Positions 24,169 through 36,900 of a stretch of DNA of 64,000 nt are shown here, piece by piece (within the stretch, counting starts at the first letter, position 1; each line of letters starts with the position of its first letter). The translations under genes and the position numbers were made by a program. The DNA comes from Cannabis sativa (taxonomy: Eukaryota; Streptophyta; Magnoliopsida; Rosales; Cannabaceae). Below the pieces are notes generated by a model. That model searched no databases. It was given only the letters and a program-made list of their open reading frames with translations, and was not told the DNA's origin. The stretch lies in assembly GCF_029168945.1 (NCBI RefSeq), contig NC_083603.1, positions 20,832,001-20,896,000 on the forward strand, read 5' to 3'.

Positions 24169-25921
24169 TGTAACACCCTAACTAGCATAGGCGTATTATG
24201 TGATTTTTAAACATGCTGTGCAGCTCGTTGCTAATCAACGAGGTTTATGGAAAACGTGATTAATTAAAATTTTTCCTTTTTAATTAAACTTGTAAAATAT
24301 TTATACAAAATACTCGGGAACCCGATTACAAAACCATTTACAAAAGTTTACTGTCTATACAAAATATATGTCGCCTAGCGACTAGTTACAAAAAAGCCTC
24401 GCTGTCCCGATGATCGTACGCTCCAGGCCTAACCGCCCCAACATGTACAATCTTCATAGGCTCGTTCACGGTCCATCAGCTCTAGCCTTGCCCTTACCTA
24501 CACATAAACATAGCACTGTGAGTCGACAGACTTAGTAAGAAAAGCATAATAATACTCATACATAAAAAATCACAACACTATAAGTGATACGCTAAATCAC
24601 TTCCCGGGGACTTAAACTAGGAACTAAAAGTTTCCCTATCGATAAAAAGCATGGCAGTACCCCAAATAACATAAAATCGAGGAAAACTAGGGTTTCTGAA
24701 ATTTCCCCAATTGGTAGACCGGTTGTCCAACCGGAATTCCGGTTCTGGGAATTTTCGAAACCCATCCGGAATTCAGGATGCACAATCGGAATTCCGGTTC
24801 CTCGCAGGCAGATTTTCAAAAATTCACACAATGCTCAAATCTAATCCAAACAACCTCAAACCTTCCAGACCTGTTCTATAGGACCCAAATAACATTTCTA
24901 AGGCAACAAACTCACCCAGATTGCACAGAAACAAAAAGTGCCATTAAAGCCCAAGCTTTGAGTTCCAAACTCAAACTTGGTTAAAATCAACTAACATGCA
25001 TCCAAACCATGATTCAAACTCATATTCAAGCATTTAAAAACTGCAGAAACTAAAACCTAACTCATGCAACAACTACAACAACAATTCACACAAATTCACT
25101 TTGAAAACTCAAGCTTTTTAACAAGAAAACTAACCAACTAAAGCAAGAACAACTAGCATGCATTTCAACCTAACTAAACATATTTAAATCAACATTTTAA
25201 ACATAGAAATAACAACAAAAACTAGCAGCAACAACAACATTAAAATCATCCATGCATAACTCATATTTTTCATCATTTTTTTTTCAAGAAAACAAAGGAA
25301 GAAAAGCTAGACAATAAATACCTCTTCAATGATCACACTAACTTGCTGAAAAATCACTAGAATCCCAAGAGAAAATTCCCTTTTTCTTGCTGCTCAAAGG
25401 GCCGAATAGAGAGAGGAAAAGAGAGAGAGTTTTCCTTTGAAAATTTTGTGATTTTCTAAGTTTGAAAGAAAAAATGAAATTGAAATGCCACATAACCTCT
25501 TTTACTTCAGCCAACACATAATTAAATAAAACACATAATTCAATTAAATAAAGCCCACTAAAGGACAAAATATCATTGGGGCAAAAAGACCATTTTGCCC
25601 CTCCACACTAAAATAACATGAATAACACTAAAGGGGTATTTTTCGGAAATTCTAAATTCCCGGCCATTCCCGACATTCCAAATGTCTAATAAACCGTCCC
25701 AAACTACTAACATACTAAGTTGTGATTTTACTGAGTCAAACACCGAGTTCCATGTTACCGGGCACCGGAAATGCAAAATTATGAAAACTACTAAATGACA
25801 TAAAAATGCATCTCAGAATTCAATAATAACAGCATAAATAATTATTTAAATAGCTATATATAATTTCATAATTAAACGTGATTAACTGCTAATTTCTAAA
25901 TTAAACTAAGCGGTCTTTACA
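24169..25921 (-). repeat. 5' LTR of the Gypsy element
   Basis: This 1753-bp LTR begins TGTAAAGACC at 25921 (minus) and ends GGGTGTTACA at 24169. It matches the 3' LTR but lacks the 640-bp segment with the tandem array. The break falls at a CATAAA shared by both edges of the missing segment (near 24565). Confidence 0.9.
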
Positions 25922-27503
25922 GAACACCAGATTCATATCTGGTATTCATAAATCAAAAAGCTTTCTCATCACCAAAGAGCCATCAACAATCAAAGAAGCT
26001 CTAGCTCAAGAGGATTTGAACAATGCAATGGGTGATGAAATCCTTGCTCTTTCTAGAAATAGAACTTGGGTTCTTATCAAGCTTCCTCCTGATAGACAAG
26101 CTATAGGCTACAAGTGGGTATACAAAGTCAAAGAAAATCAAGATGGTTCACTTCATAAATTCAAAGCAATCCCGGTTGCTAAAGGATTTCATCAGCAAGT
26201 AGGATTTGATTTCACTGAAACTTTTAGTCCAATTGTCAAACCAGTCACTATTAGAGTTGTTCTAACTCTTGCCTTGTCTAAAGGATGGGAAGTAAGGCAG
26301 CTGGATGTCAATAATGTATTTCTCAATGGAGATTTGCATGAAGAAGTATACATGATAGAACCCCCAGGATTTGAGGTACCTGGTCAAGAGCATCTTGTTT
26401 GCAAGCTTAACAAGGCTCTGTATGGGCTTAAACAGGCTCCTCGAGCCTGGTTTGACAAGCTCCAAAAGTGTCCGGCTTCTCTGGGATCTGTGTCCTCTAA
26501 ATCAGATCACTCACTGTTCATGTTACACACTTCATCATCTACTACACTTGTTCTAGTGTATGTTGATGATATCCTTGTTACAGGGAGTGATTCACAAGTT
26601 GTTACAAGGCTCATTGCTGCTCTAAACAATGAGTTTTCTCTCAAAGATTTAGGGAAACTGAGTTATTTTCTTGGCATTGAAGTGACATACAGTGATAATG
26701 GCATTCACTTGTGTCAAGAAAAATATGCCAAGGACCTGCTTATCAAAGCTCAAATGGCAGGGGCCAAACCATCTCCTACCCCAATGACTAGTGGCCTTCG
26801 ATTATCAGCTCACCAGGGGGACCCTATAACTGATGTTCAAATGTATAGATCAATTGTGGGTGCCCTTCAATACCTTACCATCACTAGACCAGAGTTGTCT
26901 TACAGTGTGAATAAAGTATGTTTGTTTATGCAAAAGCCTCTAACAACACACTGGCAAGCTGTCAAAAGAATTCTGAGATACATTAGTGGCACTACCACAT
27001 TTGGTCTTCACCATAGAAAGCCATTATCTTATGACTTGGTTACTTTCTGTGATGCTGACTTGGCATCAGATCCAGATGACAGAAGATCTACATCTGGTTT
27101 TGCCATCTTCTTGTGTTTAAACTTGATAGCTTGGAAAAGCGAAAAGTCTCTAGATCTAACACTGAAGCTGAATACAGAAGTCTTGCCAATGTCACTGCAG
27201 AGCTTACATGGTACACTATCTATTTTCTGAGCTTCAAATTCGAATGCCAAAAATTCCAACTATCTGGTGTGATAATCTGAGTACTATTATGCTCACACAA
27301 AATCCTATTCTACATGCTAGGACCAAGCATATAGAGTTAGATCTTTACTTTGTAAGAGAGAAAGTCCTCAACAACTTGGTGAAAATTAAGCATGTCTCTA
27401 CATTGGAACAACTAGATGATGGTATAACCAAAGCTATTTCAAGCCAAAGGTTCTCGGATTTCAGGTCCAAACTCAAAATTGAAGATCATTCGATTATGAG
27501 TTT
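25922..27503 (+). pseudogene. Copia reverse transcriptase and RNase H
   Basis: The RT (RVT_2) frame is open from before 26016 to 27230: GYKWVYKVKENQDGS, FTETFSPIVK, VRQLDVNNVFLNGDL, ALYGLKQAPRAWFDKL, and the catalytic VLVYVDDILVTGS at about 26548. LGKLSYFLGIEV and ITRPELSYSVNKV follow. RNase H begins at CDADLASDPDDRRSTSG (27048-27100), then loses frame around 27120-27230. It recovers in another frame at about 27225-27490 (IWCDNLSTIMLTQNPILHAR, HIELDLYFVREKV). It is the continuation of the integrase segment at 7191-8490 and ends just before the purine tract. RT catalytic residues look intact but the gene as a whole is broken. Confidence 0.92.
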
Positions 27504-27512
27504 GAAGGGGGG
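27504..27512 (+). other. Polypurine tract of the Copia element
   Basis: GAAGGGGGG directly precedes the TG of the 3' LTR at 27513, the expected place for plus-strand priming. Confidence 0.88.
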
Positions 27513-27792
27513 TGTGAAGATAGTTAATTCTGTTTATTAACAATCAGTGTTGAGCTGTCATGGTTGTTAAGAGTTTGTTTCAATTCAGTTAGTTGTTAGC
27601 TGTTCTTTCTTTTGTTCTGTTTGTTGTAAGCTTGTGTATATAAGCTTTACTTTTCATCAATAACAGATCGACACTTCTTTCTCTCCAAATCTCTTTCTCT
27701 GCCTTTTCTCTCTTTCCTTTCTTCTTTGTGTTTCCCATTGTTTCTTGCTTCTGGTTCTTTAATGGCGAGACAATTCAATAGGCAATTCAACA
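27513..27792 (+). repeat. 3' LTR of the Copia element
   Basis: It begins TGTGAAGATA, ends TTCAACA, is collinear with the 5' LTR at 6052-6332, and is followed by the ATGGT duplication at 27793-27797. Most differences between the LTRs lie in the first 130 bp. Confidence 0.92.
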
Positions 27793-28151
27793 ATGGTAAT
27801 AAAATAATCACCAACAACTATGAACTCACAAGAAGATCGAGTTCTATTTTATTTTTATACAGAGAGAACTTACAAGAGGAAGAAGAAGAAGTTTTGAAAA
27901 AGGTTATCTCTGACTATAAAAGAGGTTGATATTTAAAGACAATGCCTAAGAGTGTTGGAGAGACAGTATTGTCCGCAACTAACTTAACTGTCGGGATTGA
28001 ATCTTTAAGAAATTTACTGAATGTAAGTAAATACTAGCTAGACTTAACTAACTTTAAGTAACATCACAAATCCACTTTTAGTTGAAGTTAGTGAAACCAG
28101 TAATGAATAGATTGTTCCAAGATCCCCTAAGGGCATTAACTGCTGGTGTCA

Positions 28152-28650
28152 CACTACAAGAAAATATTCTATTATTGGCTGAACTATTAGGGGCGGACTA
28201 ATTGTATGATTTTTTTAAAACAAAAGTAATAATATTGAAAGAATTACTTTGTGAGGGACTTTTCCCAGTATTAAATTTCAAATTTATTAGTAGCGGATCA
28301 TTATCGGTGAAAGTTCGCCGCTAATAACATTAAATAATATTTAAAATATTATACTTTTAATTATTAACGGCGAATCCTATTATTATCGGCAGACCTCCGC
28401 CCTTAATAATTTTATATATATATCAGAACCCTTATTTATCTCTCCCTCTTCGTCACTCTCTTCATCCCCAAAAATTTTTACCACACATTCATCTCTCCCT
28501 CTTCATCCTTAATATCAAAACCCCTATTCACCTCTCCCCTTGTTCATCGTCGACTAGCCCACCGTTCTGACCACGCAACGATGAGCTCACCACCTCCACC
28601 GTTGTCGACATTCCCATTGCTTCTGTCGAACTCATATTCATCATTGTTCA
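28152..28650 (+). mobile_element. CACTA (En/Spm) transposon, 5' end
   Basis: The sequence CACTACAAGAAAATATTCT at 28152 is the classic CACTA terminus. It is followed by subterminal repeats of the AGCGGA/CGCCGCTAATAA type around 28190-28410. A C/T-rich, untranslated-exon-like stretch (28440-28648) ends in TTCAG followed by GTATAT, a possible splice donor. No opposite terminus (CTTGTAGTG) was found in the window and no transposase was recognised, so this is a truncated or broken copy. Where it stops within the AT-rich DNA to about 29970 is unclear. Confidence 0.75.
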
Positions 28651-29970
28651 GGTATATAAGTATAGTTAAGATTAGTTAAATTTTCCTTAATTATTCACTA
28701 CTCATAAGATTGAAAATTATTCTAATATTAGATTTGTAGAAGGTATGAATATTTATATATTTATATATTTGGAACACTTCTCAATGGGTATTATTCATTG
28801 TAAGTACTAAATAAATTTAATTATAAATATTATGTTTAAAAATATTAAATCATTAGATTTTGATCCCATTGCGAATAATAAAAGAGAAATTTTATATTTT
28901 ATGCTTAATTTAGCTATTTAATTAAAGAAAATATCAAAAAAAAATATATTTTTTTACACTATATTATAAATATATTTATATGAAAAATATTTAAGTCAAG
29001 CTGAACTTTTTTTATCATTTTTTTGTTGAAAAGTTTTTTTTATTATTTTTTTTAGCAGATTGAACAACCTCAGCCCATATAATTTAAAATGAAGTATTTT
29101 CTATTTAAATAGAAAAAGTAAGCATAAAAACTTAATTTTTTCCTAATATTACCCATTCATAGGTAATACCCATTAAGAGTACACCCTTATATATTTATAT
29201 TTATATATATGTATTATTATAATATGTGTCTGTGTTTCTGTATGTATATTTTTCTATATTTGCTTTTAGATTTTATCAAAAACAAAAAAAAATGAGAACC
29301 AACACCAAATGTTTGATAAAAAAAAATATTTTCATTATTTTTATTCAATTATACATAGATTAATTTATTTTATTGTATATTTATATAAAAATTACGATGT
29401 AGTCTTAATTTTTTTTTCTTGACATCTATTGGTTTGTTAAGAAAAAATTTGAGTTAATTAATTTTATTTAGAGGAGAAGTGTAAATTATTACTTTAATTT
29501 TCTTGTCGAGTGTCAAATTTTTATTACTGGTTTCTAATGTTGTCTTTAAAATCATAATGAAATTTCATGATTATGAAATATAATATTCATACTAAATGTA
29601 ATTTGACTAAAATTTTACTTTGCTTACAAATGATTTATTACATGTTAGTCAAGAATGTATTACACTGGATTTGAAGAAAAAAGATTGTATATTTATAAAC
29701 TTTTGTGTATCTCTTGTAATCTTATATTTATAAAGAATTTAAGAGATAACCTTCTTATAGAAAATCGAATTCTTGTTATTATTGATTCTATTATGGAAAT
29801 ATTTGAATATATATTTGTATATTGTACATAATTTCTGAAATGTTGGTTTATATAAATGTTCAATGATAAATATTTTGTATGATATTGGCCCTTAAGTATT
29901 CTTGACAAGTAAAATGGTAAAATAATTAAATATATTTAATATATTCATATTTATTTTACGAGTCACTATT
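28651..29970. other. AT-rich non-coding DNA after the CACTA end
   Basis: Only short accidental open frames are present. It may be CACTA intron or internal sequence. I see no domain, RNA gene or repeat array in it. Confidence 0.35.
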
Positions 29971-30684
29971 GGTGCGATATGCTATAGCACTCTTAGGATT
30001 GCAAAGTATGAATCAGTAGGCAGATCACAAGTTTTGGACAACCTTTGGTAGGCGTGTGAGGGATGAAGTGAGAAGAGAGAAGGAGAGCCCTTAGGGCCAT
30101 GTAGCAGAGAGAGGAAGAGAGACTAGGGTTTTGACTGAGAAGAATTTGGAGGCTTAGTGATCTAGAGGCAACTTAAGTTTCTAAGCTAGGGTTAACGCCT
30201 CTATATATGAGCCCAAAAATCTATATTACAGGTTTAAATCCTAGATATTTACATAGGTTGTTGGATAAATACAAAAGACTAAAGTGCCCTTAAATCTAGA
30301 TATTATTCAACCATTCTGTTGGGCTTTTAGGGCCCACTTCACAGCCCATATCTGTTGTCCACGTGCAGAGCTATCCAACAAAGCTTGTAGTTCACTCCTT
30401 GGCTGGCCAGGTCCCTACGATGGCCACGGTGTTGTTCTAAAGCTGGCTGGCCAGCTCCTGAGAGGGAGCTAGTTTGTCGTTGATCCCTTTCTGAGTGTCG
30501 GGGTCTTCGTTTGCTCAAGTGTTGACTTGGCCTTCCTTTTAGTGAGTTGTACTGCCACGTGGCACTGGTTCTGTCCACATAAGCATGCCATGTCCTGAGG
30601 ACAAAAATTGAGATAACAAACATCTCTAATCTTTTGTCTATAAAAGATCCTAAGATCATTTTGAAGTCTTTTGAACATGAAACA
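29971..30684 (-). repeat. Unclassified LTR-like or promoter-like fragment
   Basis: Composition rises to near-even GC. On the minus strand a CATATATAG TATA-like motif (about 30205) is followed by a C/T-rich leader-like stretch (30060-30190), similar to LTR U3-R layouts. Two CACGTG cores occur, one inside the palindrome TGCCACGTGGCA near 30553. The minus-strand 106-aa open frame (30339-30659) resembles no family I know. It ends where Copia A begins. Confidence 0.25.
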
Positions 30685-32583
30685 TGTTGGTAATTATTTT
30701 ACCAGGATCTTAGATCTACTGACAAGTATGTTGATTAACACCCTAAATATTAACTTTCTAAAACGATGAAATAAACACATATAAAGTTTAGGAAACCGTA
30801 CATTGGGTGCAGCGGAATATAATGACTCCTTCCGTTCAGATATCTAGCCCTTGATTCCTTTCTGTAGCACAGCATTATCAATATCTGAACCTGGATCTCT
30901 TTCTCTGAATCTTTGATGCTGAAACCTCCTTCTTGCTGAAAGTCTTTCTTCACGATCTTCCTCACTATGATTGAGGTATCACTTGCTGTGTGTGGGCACT
31001 ACTCTCACACTAAGATTTTCGAAATTGAAGGAAGAAGAAAGAGAAAGTGGGTTCGGCCAAAGATAGGGAGAGAGAGAGGCTCAGTTTTTTTTCTGAATCA
31101 GAAGTGTAGAAATTTAAGTGTAAATTTCCTGAAGCCTTCACTATCTATTTATAGCATTCCACTAGGGTTAGGTTTGAATTATTTGGCATTAAAATAATGA
31201 AAATATCAGTTTAAATTCCCTACAAAAGTGGCCGGCCCTATACATGTGGATTTGGGCCTCACTTTTTGCAATTTTGCAGTTTTACCTTTTCTGCATCTGA
31301 TTTTCTCAAAAATGCCAATTTTCTAATTCAACCATTTAAATGCCAATTCTAACTATTTAATAACTATAAATAATTATTAAATAATATTGTCATTTATCAT
31401 ATTTATTAATTGAACAATACAAAGTATCATAATTAACAAATATGTCCCTAAAACTATTTCTTTACAATTTCGCTCTTACTTAGTGAAAAAATTCACAAAT
31501 AGACATAGTCTAATTTGAGAATTATAATTGATTAATCAAAACCAATTACATGAGTCTTACAAGCAATATTATCTCAACTAGTGCGGGGACCATGGGTCTA
31601 TATAACCGAGCTTTCAATAAGTAGATCAAGAATTTATTACAAAAATTTACTAACTTATTAATTCTTCGTTGAATCCACGCATAGAACTTAGAATTGCACT
31701 CTCAGTTATATAGAATGCTCTATATGTTCCACCATATAGACACATCATTAGTTATCCATTGTTATAATCCTAATGTGATCAATGATCCTCTATATGAATG
31801 ATCTACACTGTAAAGGGATTAGATTACCGTAACACCCTACCATGTATTTTATCCTTAAAACACTTGACCCCGTATAAATGATATTTCAGCTTATGTGAAA
31901 TGAGTACTCCACCATTTATGTTCGTTTGGTCAAGCTCGAAGGACATCATCCTTTGCTTACTATTCGCCAGATAGAAGCTATAGATTCCATGTTTATGTTA
32001 GCGCTCCCACTCAATTGCACTACCGTGTTCCCAAAATGTACTTATCACCCTGACCTAAAAGTAGGCTTAACTAACAAATCAAAAACACGAATAGCCTTTC
32101 AAGATTGAGCCTAATCATAACAGGATTAAGAACATTTGATCTAGGATCAACTAGGCGATATTGACTTGAATAGATATTACGGTAAGTTTAATAAATCTAA
32201 GTCAAAGTTCAATATCGGTCCCTTCCGATGCATACTCCATGCATCCAACCTGAGCTTTACTTTAACCAATGCTCTGGAAAGAACATAGCACTTCTCCAAA
32301 TGCAAGTAAACTCTGTTGTAGATTATCATATCAGTAAAACCCTATGTCTGATAAATATAGGAAACTTTATTCACATAGTCATGTTTACTTTCCAATGTGT
32401 TGACGGCACAACAAACAGGATCAAGTATGTGAAAAGGGTTTCAGATGAATTCATACATTATGTACATATAATCATGAAATAAATCATGTGAACCATGCAA
32501 CATTAAATGTTATTTCTGATCTATATTAATAAGTAAATCTGATTATATTAAAATGAGTTTTATTTAGGGCACAAAACCCAACA
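30685..32583 (-). repeat. 3' LTR of Copia A
   Basis: This 1899-bp LTR is complete by comparison with B and reads TGTTGGG...CCAACA on the minus strand. A TATA-like CTATAAATAG equivalent is present (plus-strand CTATTTATAG near 31145). Confidence 0.85.
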
Positions 32584-33990
32584 AACTCCCACTTGCACTA
32601 ATATAAAACAAAAAGTGCGTTTCAAATAATCTCAACACCTTGTTGTACAAATCAAGTGTAGTAGTAGTAAACTCCTCGTAATAGGATCTGAAAGGTTGAA
32701 TTAACCACAACCTTTCCTCCACTATTACTCTTCCTTAATCACAAAATCATTGATAATGTGAAGTTCCTCTCTATATGTCTACTCTCTTGGGATACTGGAT
32801 TCTATACCTTTGGCAACTACTTTTAGTTAATCAGGAAATTAACACTAGTAGTTTAAGGCAATTTGGAATGGTGCCAAAGATGTATAGAACTTTCCTTAGA
32901 CTGAATAAGTACCTTTCCTGCAACTTTAACATTCAGTCTCTCTCTGGTAGACCTAGAGACTTCAGATAGGTTTTTACACTTCTCCAAAATCACTATGAGT
33001 AATCACCATCTTATCAGAAAGATTTACTAGCACAAAGGCAAATTTCGAAATCTGATATGGTGTAGTCTAAGAGTTTTAAACACACCCTTATAGACTAACA
33101 TATAGTTCCTCTTCTTAATCTTAGGCATTACTTGATTGTCTTCCAATGTTCTTATCCTGGATTACTCTGATACCTACTCATTACTCCCACTCAACAGCAG
33201 GTGTCTGGTCTAAGGCATACAAAAGCATATCTAAGACCTCTCACCGTTGATTTAAGAAATTCTTTCATGGCTTTATCTTTTCTGGAATAGTTGAGAGTTT
33301 TCCTTAGATAAATAACATCTATGCTTAGAAGTCGAGAAGCTTCTATAGATTGCCATTAGAAAGAAATTGCTTCAGCATCTTACTAAAGTAAGTTTCTTGC
33401 ATTAGAGTAAGTAATTACCAGGTATACCACAAGTCATAGGTTTATATAAACTCAAACCTATAATACTAGGAACAGGAAGTTTGTTAAGTCCATAGAATAG
33501 ACTTATTAACTAAAATTTCCTTTTATGTCCTTGTAATAGGTTATTCCATGTGAATGGATTAAACCATAGTTCTTTTGGCTTTCTTCTTAATTTCTTATCT
33601 TGACAATCCATTACTTGTTTAAACTCACAATGTATTTTAATCACTAGTGTCTCCCAAGTCATAAGAAGGTGAGTTCCTAGGAACTCTCCCACTACGACAA
33701 GGTACCGTGAATTATGTCTAAGAAAACTAAATGGTATTGATCTCTTCGGTTGTGAGAAGACAACAGAGGCAGTGGGATCATCATATGTCTTATAAGATGA
33801 TAGAACACTTTTGGAATCAAGAATTAAATATCTCCTTTATATGCTACTTTATTTTCAGACTTAGTCATTTTCTTAGAAAAGTAGTATTCGTTTGAACAAA
33901 CACTTTCTTATCTATTGACTATGGGATAGTCCACCCCTAATCACTTAGAATAGCTAACAAACCATGGTTAACAGTTCTAGCTTTTCTTAA
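32584..33990 (-). pseudogene. Copia A pol remnant (RT-RNase H end)
   Basis: On the minus strand a short window near 33130-33190 reads MSRYQSNPG, stop, EHWKTIK, stop, the unmistakable Copia linker between RT and RNase H. Nearer the LTR, sequence equivalent to HIERNFHII-type RNase H text is recognisable but shifted. Stops and frameshifts are everywhere and no open frame exceeds about 60 codons. Several lesions coincide with those in element B. Confidence 0.65.
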
Positions 33991-36900
33991 GATTTTGATT
34001 AGGTCATAGTCCACCCCTAATCACTTAGAATAGTCATTACATCATTCTGAAATTGTATTACCATAGAAGGAATTAGGCAACGACTAGTAACTAATCATCA
34101 ACATGCAACTCGAAATTTCTGGGGAGGTAAGTTTGGATATAATTCAAAAATCAATTTAATGATCTTTGAACTGCATATCTACTAACTATTTCTCCACCCC
34201 TATCAGTTCGCAAGATCTTTAACCACTTACCTTAATGGTTTTAACCATTGCTAGAAATTTATGAAATTTTTCAAACATTTCAAATTTCTTTGCATAAGGT
34301 ATAATCTAGAGTTACGTTTTAAGAATACAACGAAAAACTCATATCCACCCCTGAATGTACATCCATCTGCGAATGAGATGAACTACTTTCAGTGGATATA
34401 GGCATATTAACTCTTTGCAGAGATTGATCTTTGTCAAATCCACTATGAATAAGATACAAATGCCATAGATTAAAAAAAATGTGGTAGTGTCTTTTGATGA
34501 CTTAGGTTTAGTTACATCAAAGAATTCTTAGAATAGTACAAGTGGATCTTGGTCACAGAATACCTAACTCATATTCCATACAGTTTGAATCCATTAATAG
34601 AAGATGGATATTAAACCCTTGTGAAGGTGTAACTGTATTGCATCTTGGAATTAGAAATATAAGAAAATTTCTGTTTGGAATCTAAAATTAAAGTCAAAGA
34701 CTTAATTTTATACCAAATATAATGAGTAATTCTATCTTGGACCACCACTACTAATTTAACTCTAAGTCAAATTTGCCCATAAAGTAGGAGATTTCTAAGA
34801 TTGAGGATTTATATCAATTGGGAATAGAATTTCGGGATTATAATCAAATGCGTCATTTAATTTCTTAAGAGAAAATATAATAACATGAAATGATTTATAG
34901 ACCATTCATCCAATGATATGTTATTGAGCTAATTCGCAATGAATAAGCTAAGAGGAATTAGGATAATTTCGTTTATAAATAAGAATCCAACGATGCTTCG
35001 ATTAGCGAATGTCAAAGTAATCTTATTTATACAATATTCTTGTTTTATATCGTAAAAATACTAGTCTAAGGTGTCATCAATTGATGAACAGCTAGATGTC
35101 GCATATACAATATTTATCTTTCGAGATCTAACACTACTATGTATGTCTAATGGTGTCCACTAGGGATTTATCTCATTAGATAAACAAGCCAAGTTAGACC
35201 AACAATGACGATTCGAAATTAAACTACAACTTAATAACAGAAAATAACATGGTTCAATATAAATTCATACACAATTCAGAAATTATAAGCATATAGCAAG
35301 TAGGAATGACAAGTGAAAATACTAAAACATACAATCCTAAATAATTTCCAAGGTTTTCAACAAGGCGATATCGATTAATCGGTTTAGGCGAGAGTCAAAG
35401 CTACCATTCATTGAATAGAGTTGTCAGCTCATCTAAAATGTTAAACATTCTAGCAACCTTTTATTCGATCAAGATTGGAATTCAGCGTTGTCCCGTTTAG
35501 GCGAGAGTCAAGGCAATTCTATCTTATGAGCTTCCACCATTGTTTCATAATTTGCAAGTCAAGTATGGTCACCACCATTAGGGTGATCCATACCATACAA
35601 AACACTTACAAACTACTTATCATTCGAGATTAAACGAAATTGCTAATGAACGTTCCTTTATTAGGGAGGATTACTCACTAAAACAAACGCGGTGTAAAAC
35701 CCACAATGGAGATCGAATATCTTAATAATAAAGCTCATTATTTAAAGTGAGTTGTATTTTCTTTGATTCTCTTTATTTAATCTATTTATTTTAAATACAT
35801 ATTTATTTAATTAAAATTTCCAATTTAGAATGAAAAATTCTAAATATAAATTTTAATTTAATATTTATAAATTTTACTTAGATGGATATGAAAATAATAT
35901 GAATTATTTCCATCTTAGTAATAATTTCCAATAAAAATTTAGAAAAATATTCAATTTAAGTTGTTACAAAATTAATTTAAATTAATTTACAACTCAAATT
36001 TAATTTTCTATAAATATATATTGCATTTCGAAAAATTAAAGTATTTAAGAATACAATTTTCGAAATTGCATATTAAAATAAAAAATAAATCTTGGAAAAA
36101 TTATTCTAATTTAATGTTGGCCCTAAATTAATTAATAAAATTAATTTACAACAAAAAATATAATTTTCCTATTTAATTAAATATGTATAAGAAAAATTTC
36201 AAATATTTAAGTATGATGATGAAAATCAACTTAAATATTAATTTTCTATTTAATTAAATACACTAGAAAAATACCTCAAGCAAAAATATCACCTATCTAG
36301 ATTTTCCTTTAACTAATTAATTAAATTTCTAATAAAATATATTTTACTTCATTTATTTTAATTTAATCAATAAATGAAAAAATCATTGATTTAAGTTGGT
36401 CCAAAATTTAAATAAATAATTTACAACTTTAATCTATTTTTCAAATAAAATTCGAAGTTCCAGCATTTAAGAAATGCAATTTCGAAATTTGATTAATAAA
36501 ATAAAGAAAAAATATATTTTGAAAATTATTTAAATTTAGTTGAAAAAATAAATTTCAACTAAAAAATAATTTTCTATTTAATTAAGTGTCATGAAAAAGA
36601 AATATTTAAGTATGATGATGAAAATCAACTTAGATATTTAATTTTCAAATTAATTAAATGTATTAAATTCAAGAAATAAATAATTAAGTGTAGAGAAGGC
36701 TTAATTATTAATCTCTAGTTTAATACTAGGAAAAATATACTTAAAATAAATTGTACCAAAATTAATTATATAAATAATTAATTTCACAATGTATAATATT
36801 TTCCTATGTAATATTAGAAATAATAAGTAGTCTAGAAATAACTATCTAGAAAATATTTTATTGGACTAAGTATCTTTTCCACAAAATTTGAAAAAATATC

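Larger units (their letters stand above)
17310..25921 (-). mobile_element. Ty3/Gypsy chromovirus (Tekay/Del type) inserted in the Copia element
   Basis: On the minus strand the 5' LTR is 25921-24169, the primer-binding site 24165-24154, gag-pro-pol 23887-19397, the purine tract about 19411-19398, and the 3' LTR 19395-17310. The gene order RT, RNase H, integrase and a C-terminal chromodomain-like segment, together with long LTRs, fits the Tekay/Del chromovirus lineage. LTR ends are TGTAAAGACC and GGGTGTTACA. The 3' LTR lacks its last 302 bp, so no target duplication can be read; the right border abuts Copia sequence at 25922. The coding region carries several nonsense mutations, a gag-protease deletion and a replaced integrase catalytic residue. 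Confidence 0.9.
6052..27792 (+). mobile_element. Ty1/Copia LTR retrotransposon, split by an hAT and a Gypsy insertion
   Basis: LTRs of 281 and 280 bp start TG and end CA, flanked by a perfect 5-bp target duplication ATGGT (6047-6051 and 27793-27797). The 5' LTR is followed at once by an initiator-Met tRNA primer-binding site, and the 3' LTR is preceded by a purine tract. In order the element carries gag (UBN2 type), a protease remnant, integrase, reverse transcriptase and RNase H, the Copia order. Subtracting the hAT (8499-16985) and Gypsy (17310-25921) insertions leaves about 4.6 kb. The short LTRs and small size suggest the Ale lineage, a tentative call. By eye the LTRs differ at roughly 8% of sites, so the insertion is not recent. 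Every gene in it is broken. Confidence 0.93.

Noticed and set aside
30339..30659. 106-codon minus-strand open frame
   Set aside because: No family resemblance, and it sits in an LTR-like or promoter-like fragment. It may be open by chance given the higher GC.
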